A stretch of DNA of 64,000 nt. It comes from an uncultured Clostridia bacterium (GTDB lineage: Bacteria; Bacillota; Clostridia; TANB77; CAG-508). The position numbers and the translations under genes are program-made. The stretch lies in NCBI GenBank assembly GCA_934130285.1, contig CAKOXT010000002.1:248001-312000 (forward strand). The letters are read 5' to 3'. The notes under the pieces were generated by a model that saw only the letters and a list, made by a program, of their open reading frames with translations, did not search any database and had not been told where the DNA came from. Shown piece after piece: positions 1-8,500 of the stretch (position 1 is the stretch's first letter; each line of letters opens with the position of its first letter).

Positions 1-2
1 TT

Positions 3-143
3 AACATTGTTAAAAATGGTAATGCATTCGAGTATATACAAATATCTGATTTTTGTATTTATGAGATTTGTTTGGCTGGAATATCATGGATTATTTATAA
101 TGCTTGTAATTTAATTAAATATTTTAAAGCTAAAAAGAAATAG
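3..143 (+). CDS. C-terminal fragment of a small membrane protein (cut by window start)
   Basis: An open frame enters from the left edge and ends at a TAG at 141-143, giving 46 residues. The visible part has one hydrophobic stretch (around ISWIIYNACNLI) followed by a lysine-rich end (KAKKK), as in a membrane protein with a cytoplasmic positive tail. No family is recognisable. It lies just upstream of another small membrane-protein gene on the same strand, so the two may belong together, but this is inference. The frame could be fortuitous given its short length. Confidence 0.45.
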   Translation, partial: NIVKNGNAFEYIQISDFCIYEICLAGISWIIYNACNLIKYFKAKKK

Positions 144-173
144 AAATATAAAAAATTGTTTGGAGAGAAAACT

Positions 174-227
174 ATGAAGTATTATGTTAAAGCATTAATA
201 GCATTTGTGGTTATTTCGCTTTTATAG
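174..227 (+). other. Possible 17-residue hydrophobic mini-ORF
   Basis: A GGAGAG-like ribosome binding site at about 162-167 precedes an ATG at 174. The frame reads MKYYVKALIAFVVISLL and stops at a TAG. It looks like the start of a signal peptide or membrane anchor that ends early, so it may be a remnant of a truncated gene or a genuine membrane microprotein. Nothing else supports it. Confidence 0.25.
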
Positions 228-234
228 ATATAAT
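205..234 (+). promoter_or_regulatory. Possible promoter for the 160-residue membrane protein
   Basis: TTGTGG (205-210) and TATAAT (229-234) are separated by 18 bases. A GGGGG run (about 240-244) then serves as ribosome binding site before the ATG at 252. The -10 box is consensus; the -35 box is poor. Confidence 0.4.
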
Positions 235-251
235 GCAAGGGGGAATATAGA

Positions 252-734
252 ATGAAAAAAGTAAAAAGAATTATAATGATTGGAATATCCTATTTTGTTT
301 TATTTGTAAAAAAAGTATTTGCTAGTGATATGTCTATACCTCCAGATGGGGCTTGCAGTGTTACTGCATATGGAATGCCACATGTACAAGTTGAAAACGT
401 TCTAAGAGGAATTTTAATAGGTGGAATTCAAATACTTCTTATACCTGTTATTTTAGTTAATGCATGTAAAATCTTTTTTGCTGCAATGGATGAAAATATT
501 AAGAAAAGAAATAAGAATATTTTATTATTAATTGAAAATATTTTATTATTTACAATAATTTTATTGTTCAGAATTGGGATCATTCCTGAAACTACAGAAA
601 ATAACATTATTGGTGGAATTATTATAAGTTTGATTATAGTTAGTATTGTTCTTACAATAATATATTATCATGAGAAAAAAGATAAAAAGAAAGAGAATGT
701 TCAAGAGGAAAAATACGATGAGAATTTAAAATAA
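252..734 (+). CDS. Hypothetical membrane protein with signal peptide
   Basis: This 160-residue protein is not recognised. It starts with a basic, hydrophobic segment ending in VFASD, which reads like a signal peptide. Two to three further membrane segments follow (around residues 50-75, 88-108 and 120-140), and the tail is highly charged and rich in Lys and Glu. The layout of a short secreted N-terminus and a few membrane helices recalls small integral membrane proteins of conjugation or pilin systems, but no motif supports that. It lies about 85 bases before pyrH on the same strand and has its own likely promoter. The usual pyrH neighbours rpsB and tsf are not seen upstream. Confidence 0.6.
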   Translation: MKKVKRIIMIGISYFVLFVKKVFASDMSIPPDGACSVTAYGMPHVQVENVLRGILIGGIQILLIPVILVNACKIFFAAMDENIKKRNKNILLLIENILLFTIILLFRIGIIPETTENNIIGGIIISLIIVSIVLTIIYYHEKKDKKKENVQEEKYDENLK

Positions 735-819
735 AATTTGTAAAAAAAGTAGTAGCACTAATGATGATAATATGATAGAATGTCAAAAGTATATAAAGAG
801 ATTGGAGTTGTTGAAAAAA

Positions 820-1515
820 ATGTATAAAAGAGTCCTTTTGAAATTAAGTGGAGAGGCAATGGCTGGAGAAAAAAAGACAGGTATTGATCCAGATGTAGTT
901 GATTCTATTTCTGACAAGATAATTAAAATGACTAAAGAAGGAATTCAAGTTGGAGTTGTTACAGGAGGAGGAAATTTCTGGAGGGGTAAGAATGGATATA
1001 AGATGGAAAGAGTTACTTCAGATTATATGGGAATGCTTGCTACTGTAATGAATTCATTAGCTATAAAAGACGCTTTAGAGGGTAAAGGAGTTAAAGCTGT
1101 TGTTGAAACTTCTATTACTATGATTCAAATTGCTGAACCTTATACTAAGAGAGAGACTGAAAGACATTTTGAAGAAGGTGCTGTTGTCATTTTTGGCGGT
1201 GGAACAGGAAGCCCATTCTTTTCAACAGATACAACTGCAGCATTAAGAGCTGCTGAAATAGGTGCTGATATAATTTTAGTTGCTAAAACTATTGATGGTG
1301 TGTATTCAGCAGATCCTAAGATTGATCCTAATGCTGTTAAATATACAGAAATTACATATGATGAAGTTTTAAGTAAAGATTTAAAAGTAATGGATGCATC
1401 ATCTATTGCTATTTGTAGAGATAATAATATTCCATTGTCTGTATTTGCATTACAAGATCCTGAAAATATTGTAAGAGCCGCAAATGGAGAGAATATAGGA
1501 ACAATAGTAAAATAA
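820..1515 (+). CDS. pyrH: UMP kinase
   Basis: PyrH phosphorylates UMP to UDP in pyrimidine nucleotide synthesis and works as a cytosolic hexamer of the amino-acid-kinase fold. The N-terminus YKRVLLKLSGE, the phosphate-binding GGGNFWRG (residues 49-56) and the GGGTGSPFFSTDT segment (126-138) are family hallmarks. An in-frame ATG exists at 772, but family members begin MYKR, so the ATG at 820 is preferred; it gives 231 residues, close to the usual 235-240. Its GGAG site (804-807) is somewhat far away (12 bases). The gene opens the pyrH-frr-uppS-cdsA-rseP run; the stop is 16 bases before frr. Confidence 0.95.
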   Translation: MYKRVLLKLSGEAMAGEKKTGIDPDVVDSISDKIIKMTKEGIQVGVVTGGGNFWRGKNGYKMERVTSDYMGMLATVMNSLAIKDALEGKGVKAVVETSITMIQIAEPYTKRETERHFEEGAVVIFGGGTGSPFFSTDTTAALRAAEIGADIILVAKTIDGVYSADPKIDPNAVKYTEITYDEVLSKDLKVMDASSIAICRDNNIPLSVFALQDPENIVRAANGENIGTIVK

Positions 1516-1531
1516 GAAGGAGAGAAAAAGT

Positions 1532-2080
1532 ATGGATTTGAGTAATTTAGAAGAGAGAATGAATAAAACTCTTAGTGTTTTAGAGGAAAATTTTTCAGAG
1601 GTAAGAGCTGGTAGAGCTAATCCAGCAATATTAAATAAAATTTCAGTTGATTATTATGGTGTTCCAACACCTATTAACCAAGTTGCTGGTATTTCAGTTC
1701 CAGAGGCTAGATTAATTGTTATTCAACCTTGGGATGCAAGTGTTTTAAAAGATATTGAAAAGGCTATTTTAGCATCTGATATAGGATTAAATCCAAATAA
1801 TGATGGTAAAGTAATTCGTTTAGCTTTCCCAGAATTAACTGAAGAAAGAAGAAAAGATTTAGTTAAGGATATTAAGAAAATTGCTGAAGAGTCAAAGGTT
1901 GCAATTAGAGCAATAAGAAGAGATGGAATTGATGAAGCTAAAGAGATGGAAAAAGAGTCTTTAATGACAGAGGATGAATTGAAAAAAGCTGAAGATCAAA
2001 TTCAAAAATTAACAGATAAGAAAATTGCTGAGATAGATGTAATGCTTGATAAAAAAGAAAAAGAAATAATGTCAATTTAG
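1532..2080 (+). CDS. frr: Ribosome recycling factor
   Basis: Frr splits post-termination ribosomes together with EF-G. The 182-residue length is about standard. The family signature VRAGRANP (residues 24-31), the SVPEARLIVIQPWD segment and the long Lys/Glu-rich helices of the three-helix bundle are all visible. An AAGGAG site seven to ten bases ahead supports the ATG at 1532. Placement directly after pyrH is the common bacterial order and implies co-transcription with the nucleotide kinase and the downstream lipid-carrier genes. Confidence 0.97.
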   Translation: MDLSNLEERMNKTLSVLEENFSEVRAGRANPAILNKISVDYYGVPTPINQVAGISVPEARLIVIQPWDASVLKDIEKAILASDIGLNPNNDGKVIRLAFPELTEERRKDLVKDIKKIAEESKVAIRAIRRDGIDEAKEMEKESLMTEDELKKAEDQIQKLTDKKIAEIDVMLDKKEKEIMSI

Positions 2081-2118
2081 TATATAAAACCTGCTACTAT
2101 GGAAAGGAATGAAGTTTA

Positions 2119-2826
2119 ATGGAAAAAACTAATATCCCTAATCATATTGCAATCATAATGGATGGTAATAGAAGATGGGCAAGAGAAAGAAAGATAGATT
2201 ATAGATTAGGACACAAAGAAGGTGCTAAAACTTTAGAGAAAATTGTTAGATATTCTAAGAAAGTAGGAATAAAATATATTACAGTATATGCTTTTTCTAC
2301 TGAGAATTGGAAGAGAAGTGAAGAAGAAGTTGGAGCTCTTATGTTACTTTTAAAAACGTATCTTGATGATTATTCTAAGAGAGCTGATAGTGAGAATATA
2401 AAGGTTAAAGTTTTGGGAGATATTAGTGCTCTTTCAGAAGGATTACAAAAAAGTATAAAGAAGTGTGAAGAAAGAACTAAAGATAATGATGGAATTCTTT
2501 TCTGTATAGGTATTAATTATGGCGGAAGAGATGAGATTGTTCATGCTGTAAAAAATATAGCAGAAGATGTTAAAAAGAATAAATTGGATGTTGATGATAT
2601 AAGTGAAAAACTTATCGATGATTATTTATATACTGCTGGAATACCTGATCCTGATTTGGTTATTAGAACTAGTGGTGAATTACGTACAAGTAATTTCTTG
2701 CCTTGGCAAATAGTATATTCAGAATTTTTATTTTTAGATAAATACTGGCCAGATTTTTCAGAAGAAGATATTGATTTAGCAATAGAAGAATATCAAAGAA
2801 GAAATAGAAAATTTGGAGCAAAATAA
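2119..2826 (+). CDS. uppS: Undecaprenyl diphosphate synthase (cis-prenyltransferase)
   Basis: UppS condenses isopentenyl diphosphate with farnesyl diphosphate to make the C55 carrier lipid for peptidoglycan and surface polysaccharides. The catalytic motif IIMDGNRRWA (residues 12-21, Asp15) and the pyrophosphate-binding RTSGELRTSNFLPWQ (183-197) are intact, and 235 residues is near the family norm. The ribosome binding site is AAGGAA. It lies between frr and cdsA as in many Firmicutes. Its product would feed the peptidoglycan and polysaccharide genes further along this window, although that link is functional rather than operonic. Confidence 0.96.
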   Translation: MEKTNIPNHIAIIMDGNRRWARERKIDYRLGHKEGAKTLEKIVRYSKKVGIKYITVYAFSTENWKRSEEEVGALMLLLKTYLDDYSKRADSENIKVKVLGDISALSEGLQKSIKKCEERTKDNDGILFCIGINYGGRDEIVHAVKNIAEDVKKNKLDVDDISEKLIDDYLYTAGIPDPDLVIRTSGELRTSNFLPWQIVYSEFLFLDKYWPDFSEEDIDLAIEEYQRRNRKFGAK

Positions 2827-2844
2827 TTTTGGGAGTAAAGTGTT

Positions 2845-3663
2845 ATGATAAAAAGATCATTAACTACAATAATAGGTTTACCTGCTGTTTTAGCAATATT
2901 AATTTTAGGAAATAAATATTTCATAGATGTTGTAATTGCTGTTTTGGCAATTATGGGAATTTATGAATATATGAAATGTGTAAGTCATAAATTTAAACCA
3001 ATATCATGGGTTGGATATGTTGCAGCAGCTAGCATTGCATTGTTACATATTATACCTGCTGGGTATATTGTTCAGTATTTGGCTTTAGTTTTGTTGTCTG
3101 TTATGGCAATTTTATTTATGCATGTTGTTTTTTCAGATATGAAAATTAATTTTGCTGATATTGCTATGACTTTGTTTGGAATTGTTTATATAGTAGGTTT
3201 CTTTTCATTTGTTGCTTTATTATATGGATATGAAGAGAATGGAAAGAATTTAGGTAAATTTTATATTGCATATTTATTTTTAGCTACTTGGGGGAGTGAT
3301 ATATTTGCATTTTTAATTGGAAGCAGATTTGGAAAACATAAATTTAGTAAAATTAGTCCTAAAAAATCAATAGAAGGTTGTATAGCTGGAACATTAGGTG
3401 GAGTAATATTGGTTGTAGTAGCTGCAGTCATATTTAATGTTGCGTTTGATTTACAAGTTAATTATTTGATTATAACTATCATAGCTTTGGTTATTACAAT
3501 ATTAGGACAGATTGGAGACTTTTCAGCATCTTGTATAAAGAGATATATGGAAGTTAAAGATTTTTCAAACTTATTACCTGGTCACGGAGGTATTATAGAT
3601 AGATTTGATAGTGTTATTTTTGCAGCACCTTTTGCGTATTATTTAATAACATTATTAATTTAG
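2845..3663 (+). CDS. cdsA: Phosphatidate cytidylyltransferase (CDP-diacylglycerol synthase)
   Basis: CdsA activates phosphatidic acid with CTP for phospholipid synthesis in the membrane. The 272-residue protein has many hydrophobic helices. Near the C-terminus (from about residue 229) it carries the family signature SxxKRxxxxKDxxxxxPGHGGxxDRxD. The ribosome binding site GGGAG sits nine bases ahead of the ATG. In many Clostridia dxr (deoxyxylulose phosphate reductoisomerase) follows cdsA; here the next gene, 10 bases on, is the site-2 protease instead. Confidence 0.95.
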   Translation: MIKRSLTTIIGLPAVLAILILGNKYFIDVVIAVLAIMGIYEYMKCVSHKFKPISWVGYVAAASIALLHIIPAGYIVQYLALVLLSVMAILFMHVVFSDMKINFADIAMTLFGIVYIVGFFSFVALLYGYEENGKNLGKFYIAYLFLATWGSDIFAFLIGSRFGKHKFSKISPKKSIEGCIAGTLGGVILVVVAAVIFNVAFDLQVNYLIITIIALVITILGQIGDFSASCIKRYMEVKDFSNLLPGHGGIIDRFDSVIFAAPFAYYLITLLI

Positions 3664-3673
3664 GAGGATATAA

Positions 3674-4930
3674 TTGCTTACTTTTATATTAAATGCGATT
3701 AAGATTATTTTTTTATTAGGCTTTTTAGTTTTGATACATGAAGGTGGTCATTTTCTTGTTGCTAAATTTTTCAAAGTAAAAGTGAATGAGTTTTCTATTG
3801 GGTTTGGAAAAAAGCTTGTTTCAAAACGAAAGGGAGAGACAACATATTCTATTAGAATGGTTCCTTTGGGCGGATTTGTTAGTATGTTAGGTGAGGAAGA
3901 AAGATCTGACGATGAGAGGTCTTTTTCTAAGCAGTCTATACCTAAGAGAATTGCAATTGTTGCTGCTGGAGGATTAGTTAATATTATTTTTGGGTTGCTA
4001 GTGTATTTTGTGGTTATTGCGTGCATGGGAAATTTCTCTTCTAAGACTGTTGATACAGTTACAGATGGGTATAATGCTAAAGATGCTGGAATATTGCCTG
4101 GTGATGAAATTGTATCAATAAACGATAAACATGTTTTTATTTCAAAAGATGTTACTTCTTTAGTGAGTAAAAATTCAGCTGAACCCTTGAAAGTAAAAGT
4201 AAAAAGAGATAATGAAATTAAAGAAATTACAGTCGAGCCAACAGAAATTAAAACTAGATCTTTAGGAATATATTTAGATTCTGATGAAAATGCAAGAACT
4301 AAAATTTCATATTTATTTGATGATTCGGCTGTTAAAGATATTTTACAAGTTGGAGATGTTATTATATCTATAAATGGCGAAAATGTTGAAAATGATTATG
4401 AAAAATTGATGAAGTTTATAGATGAGTCAGATGGTGAAATAGATTTAAAAGTTAGAAGGGCTAATGAAGAAATAGATGTTAATGTAACGCCAAAAGAGTA
4501 TTCTCAATATTATTTAGGTGTTGTATTTAAAGTAGCTGATAAAAAGTTTTCAACGAGATTATATTATGCTTGGTTTGAAACAGGTAATTTTGCACTTTCA
4601 TTAGTTGATAATGTAAAAAGTATTTTTACAAAAGGTGTTTCTGTTAATCAAATGATGGGACCAATTGGAATTTCAAAGACAGTTGCATCAACAAATGGAT
4701 TCTTTGAATTTGTATATATAATGGCATTAATTTCATTATCATTAGGTATAACGAATTTATTACCTTTTCCAGCACTTGACGGCGGAAAGATAGTATTATT
4801 GCTGATAGAGGCAATTAGAAGAAAACCATTAAAAGAAAGTTTTGAAATTTGGATACAAATGATAGGATTTTCGTTATTAATTTTGTTATCGGTATATATT
4901 TCATATATAGATGTATTAAGATTTTTTTAA
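3674..4930 (+). CDS. rseP: Site-2 intramembrane zinc metalloprotease, RseP/RasP type
   Basis: This S2P protease cuts transmembrane anti-sigma factors and leftover signal peptides. The zinc motif HEGGH is at residues 22-26 in the first helix, and the second metal ligand region PALDGG (Asp369) is in the C-terminal helices. Two PDZ-like segments lie between them (GILPGDEIVSIND near 140 and LQVGDVIISINGE near 225), whereas many Gram-positive members have one. The start is TTG at 3674 with AGGAGG directly upstream; no nearby ATG fits. The 418-residue length suits a two-PDZ member. It is translated as part of the uppS-cdsA run. Confidence 0.93.
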   Translation: MLTFILNAIKIIFLLGFLVLIHEGGHFLVAKFFKVKVNEFSIGFGKKLVSKRKGETTYSIRMVPLGGFVSMLGEEERSDDERSFSKQSIPKRIAIVAAGGLVNIIFGLLVYFVVIACMGNFSSKTVDTVTDGYNAKDAGILPGDEIVSINDKHVFISKDVTSLVSKNSAEPLKVKVKRDNEIKEITVEPTEIKTRSLGIYLDSDENARTKISYLFDDSAVKDILQVGDVIISINGENVENDYEKLMKFIDESDGEIDLKVRRANEEIDVNVTPKEYSQYYLGVVFKVADKKFSTRLYYAWFETGNFALSLVDNVKSIFTKGVSVNQMMGPIGISKTVASTNGFFEFVYIMALISLSLGITNLLPFPALDGGKIVLLLIEAIRRKPLKESFEIWIQMIGFSLLILLSVYISYIDVLRFF

Positions 4931-4980
4931 GGACTAAGATTAAGTTTTGATCTGTATTTATCCTAGAAAGGAACGAAAAA

Positions 4981-5538
4981 ATGAATTGTAAAATATGTGG
5001 TGTTGAATTAAAAAAAGATGGAGAATTGTGTAATAATTGTATGAACAAGTTATTAAAAGAGCAAGAACTTCGTAATGATAAGAGTGCTGTATATACGTTT
5101 AAAAGGAGTTTTGTTTTAGGATATGAAATTTTTAGTCATTTAGAAGAGATAGGTGTGGCAGTATTTCTTATTGGAGTTTTACTTGCATCTGATTTTAATC
5201 AATATTGGATGTATGCATTATGTGCGGGAATAGTATTTGCAATTGTTGGTATAGGTTATTTGATTAAACAAAAATTGCGTATCCAAAAAGAAATGTGTAC
5301 ATTGTATAGAACAAAATTGGTAATGATGAAAGGTTGGATAAAAAAGAAATATTTAGAAATACCTTTTTCTGAAATAGAAGAAATATCATACATTCAAAGT
5401 AAGTCACAAGAATTGTTTAAAGTAGGAACATTAGTTATTAAAAGAAAAACTAGAAATATATTAGAGAGAAATCTTTATATAGAATCTATAAAAAATGTGG
5501 AAGAAGTTTTTGAAAAAATAAAGGAAGTTTTTAAATAA
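4981..5538 (+). CDS. Zinc-ribbon membrane protein with PH-like domain
   Basis: The 185-residue protein begins with a CxxC-x(n)-CxxC zinc ribbon (Cys3, Cys6, Cys17, Cys20). A paired membrane segment follows (about residues 57-100), then a cytoplasmic region (LYRTKLVMMKGW...IPFSEIEEISYIQS) that reads like a bacterial PH domain of the YdbS/bPH2 type. The exact role is unknown; bPH proteins usually act at membranes. It occupies the place between rseP and polC where ispG is found in many relatives. The AAAGGAACG site ahead of the ATG is good, and polC starts only 14 bases after its stop, so the two are probably co-transcribed. Confidence 0.75.
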   Translation: MNCKICGVELKKDGELCNNCMNKLLKEQELRNDKSAVYTFKRSFVLGYEIFSHLEEIGVAVFLIGVLLASDFNQYWMYALCAGIVFAIVGIGYLIKQKLRIQKEMCTLYRTKLVMMKGWIKKKYLEIPFSEIEEISYIQSKSQELFKVGTLVIKRKTRNILERNLYIESIKNVEEVFEKIKEVFK

Positions 5539-5552
5539 GGTAGGCGTAATAA

Positions 5553-8500
5553 ATGCAGAAAGTTAAAGATATATTTAGTGATTATTCAAGTGAACAAGGA
5601 AATATATGTGAAGCTGATTTCTTAAAGGCAAACTTGTATAAGAAAAGTAATAGGCTAGAAGTATGTTTAACAAGTGCTAATAAAATTTCTATTGGTGAAA
5701 TTTCCAAATTTGAGGATTATATTGTAGATAGATTTAAGGTTGGTAGTGCAAGAATTGAAATTCAATATGAGAATATTGATGTTGAGCCAACTATTGAAAA
5801 TGATTGGCAAGATCTTGTTACTTATATGTCAAGAAAGGCACCAATGACAAGAGCTATACTTAGAAATAGTACTGTTATAGTTGATGACAGTACTGTTTGT
5901 GTTGACTTAAAAATAAAAGGGGCAGACTTATTATCATCAAAGAAATTTGATAAAGGATTAGAACATCTAATTTATAATTTATATAATAAACGTTTTAAAG
6001 TTAAGTTTGAAGAAGATCCTCAAAAGAGTAAAGAGGAATATGATAAATATTTGAAGGCACAGGAACATGAAGCTATTTTACATATGCAAGAAATGGCTAG
6101 AAGAGAAGCTGAGGAACGTGCTAAGGCTCCAGCACCGGTGGCTATACAGATAGATGGAGAAGAAGTCAAAGAAGAACATATTGATGTTGAGCAGTCTAAT
6201 GGTTTAATTATTGGAAAAACAAGTACATTTAGAAGTAAATTTGCATCAATTTCAGATATTAATGATAGTACAACAAAGGTTAATGTTGAAGGAGAAGTTA
6301 TTAATGTAACATCGAGAGATATAAAAAATAATAGAACTATTATTAGTTTTAGTATTGATGATGGTAATGCAAGTATTACATGTAAATCTTTTGTTGATAC
6401 AAGTTTAGTTCCAGGAATAATGGAACATTTAAAAGAAGGACAAGGTGTTAAAGTTGATGGTAATGCTAAATTTGATGATTATGCAAATGAAATAACTATA
6501 ATGGCTAATAATGTTGTTATTTCTACATTTAAATTGGCTGGAAAAGAAGAGAGTTCAGATGAAAAAGCTTCTGTAAGTGAAGGTGGAGAAGCTGAACAAA
6601 GTCCTTTAATTTATGGTAGATCGCTTAATATTAAAGCTCCTAAAACTAAGATTATTGATATAAATAATGATACAGATAGAGTTTGTTTAGAGGGAGAAGT
6701 TATAAGTATTGATACTAGGGACATTAAAGGTGATAGAACTATTTTGATGTTTAATCTTTATGATGGAACTAGTACAATGACAATGAAAGCTTTTATTGAA
6801 ACTAAAAAAACTAAAGAAGTTTTAGGTAGATTAAAAAATGCTAAAGGTATTAAACTTGAGGGTGTTGCTAAATATGATAATTTTGCAAAAGAAATTACAG
6901 TTATGGCAAATACAATTTTAGAAACACCTGGTGTTGCTAAAACTAAGAGAATGGATAATGCTTCTGAGAAAAGAGTTGAACTTCATATGCACACCAAAAT
7001 GAGCCAAATGGATGCTGTTACTTCTGCTGAAGATTTATTGAAAAGGGCTATTAGCTGGGGATGGAAATCTATTGCGATTACAGACCATGGAGTTGTTCAA
7101 AGTTTCCCAGAAGCACATAAATTTTTAGGAAAAGTAGGAGATGCCATAAAAGTCATTTATGGTGTGGAAGCATATTTTGTTCCAGATAAGGATCCTAGTG
7201 TTGTTTATCCTAGAAAACAAGATATTGATGGAGAGTATTGTGTTCTTGATTTGGAAACTACTGGATTGTCTTTTAGAACTGAAAAGATAACAGAGGTTGG
7301 TATAATTAAGATTAGAAATGGTGAAGTTATTGATGAGTTTGAGTGCTTTGTAAATCCTGAAAAGCCTATACCACAAGAGGTTGTTGAAGTTACTCATATT
7401 ACAGATGATATGGTAAAAGATGCTGAAACAATTGATAAAGTTATACCAAAAATAATAGATTTTATTGGAGATAGTGTTTTAGTTGCACATAATGCAGACT
7501 TTGATATTGGATTTTTGAAGCACAATTTTGCTGAATATGGATATAGTTTGGATAATACATATATTGATACTTTGAGATTGGCAAAAGTAATTTTCCCAGA
7601 TATGAAAAGATATAAGCTAGGGTTAATTGCTGATAAATTAGACATTGTTGTTGAAGTAGCTCACCGTGCACTTGATGACGTTAAGACTTTGGTAGCTGTG
7701 TTTAATGTTATGATTCAAAAGTTGAAGGAGCATGGTGCTAGAATAGTAGATGACATCGATAATGTAATTGAAGGTGATCCAGAAGCTTATAAAAAGTTGC
7801 CATCATATCATGCTATAATTTTAGCTAAGGATTATGTTGGTCTTAAGAACTTGTATAAGTTAGTTTCATATTCACATTTAAATTATTTTTATAAAAAACC
7901 TCGTATTTTAAAGAGTTTATTTGAGAAGTATAGAGAAGGTTTAATTTTAGGAAGTGCTTGTGAAGCGGGAGAATTATATAGAGCAATTGTTGCAGGAAGA
8001 CCTGAAGAAGAGATTGAGGCTATTGCTAAATATTATGATTATTTGGAAATTCAACCAATTGGAAATAATGAATATATGGTTAGAAATGGTACAGTTGCTG
8101 ATGATTTTGAACTTCAAAACATAAATAGAAAAATTGTTGATTTGGGAGATAGATTAGGAAAACCTGTTGTTGCAACTTGTGATGTTCACTTTATGGATCC
8201 ACAAGATGAGATTTATAGACGTATTTTGCAAGCTGGCCAAAAGTATGATGATGCTGATTTTCAAGCTCCTTTGTACTTAAGAACTACTGAAGAAATGCTT
8301 GATGAGTTTGCATATTTAGGTGAAGAGAAAGCTTATGAAGTTTGTGTAACTAATACGAATTTGATTTCTGATATGTGTGATAAAATTAGTCCGATTTCTG
8401 ATGAAAAATGTCCACCTCATATTGAGGGATGTGAGCAGACTATCAAGGATATTGCATATAGCAAAGCTCATGAATTATATGGAGATCCGTTACCAGAAAT

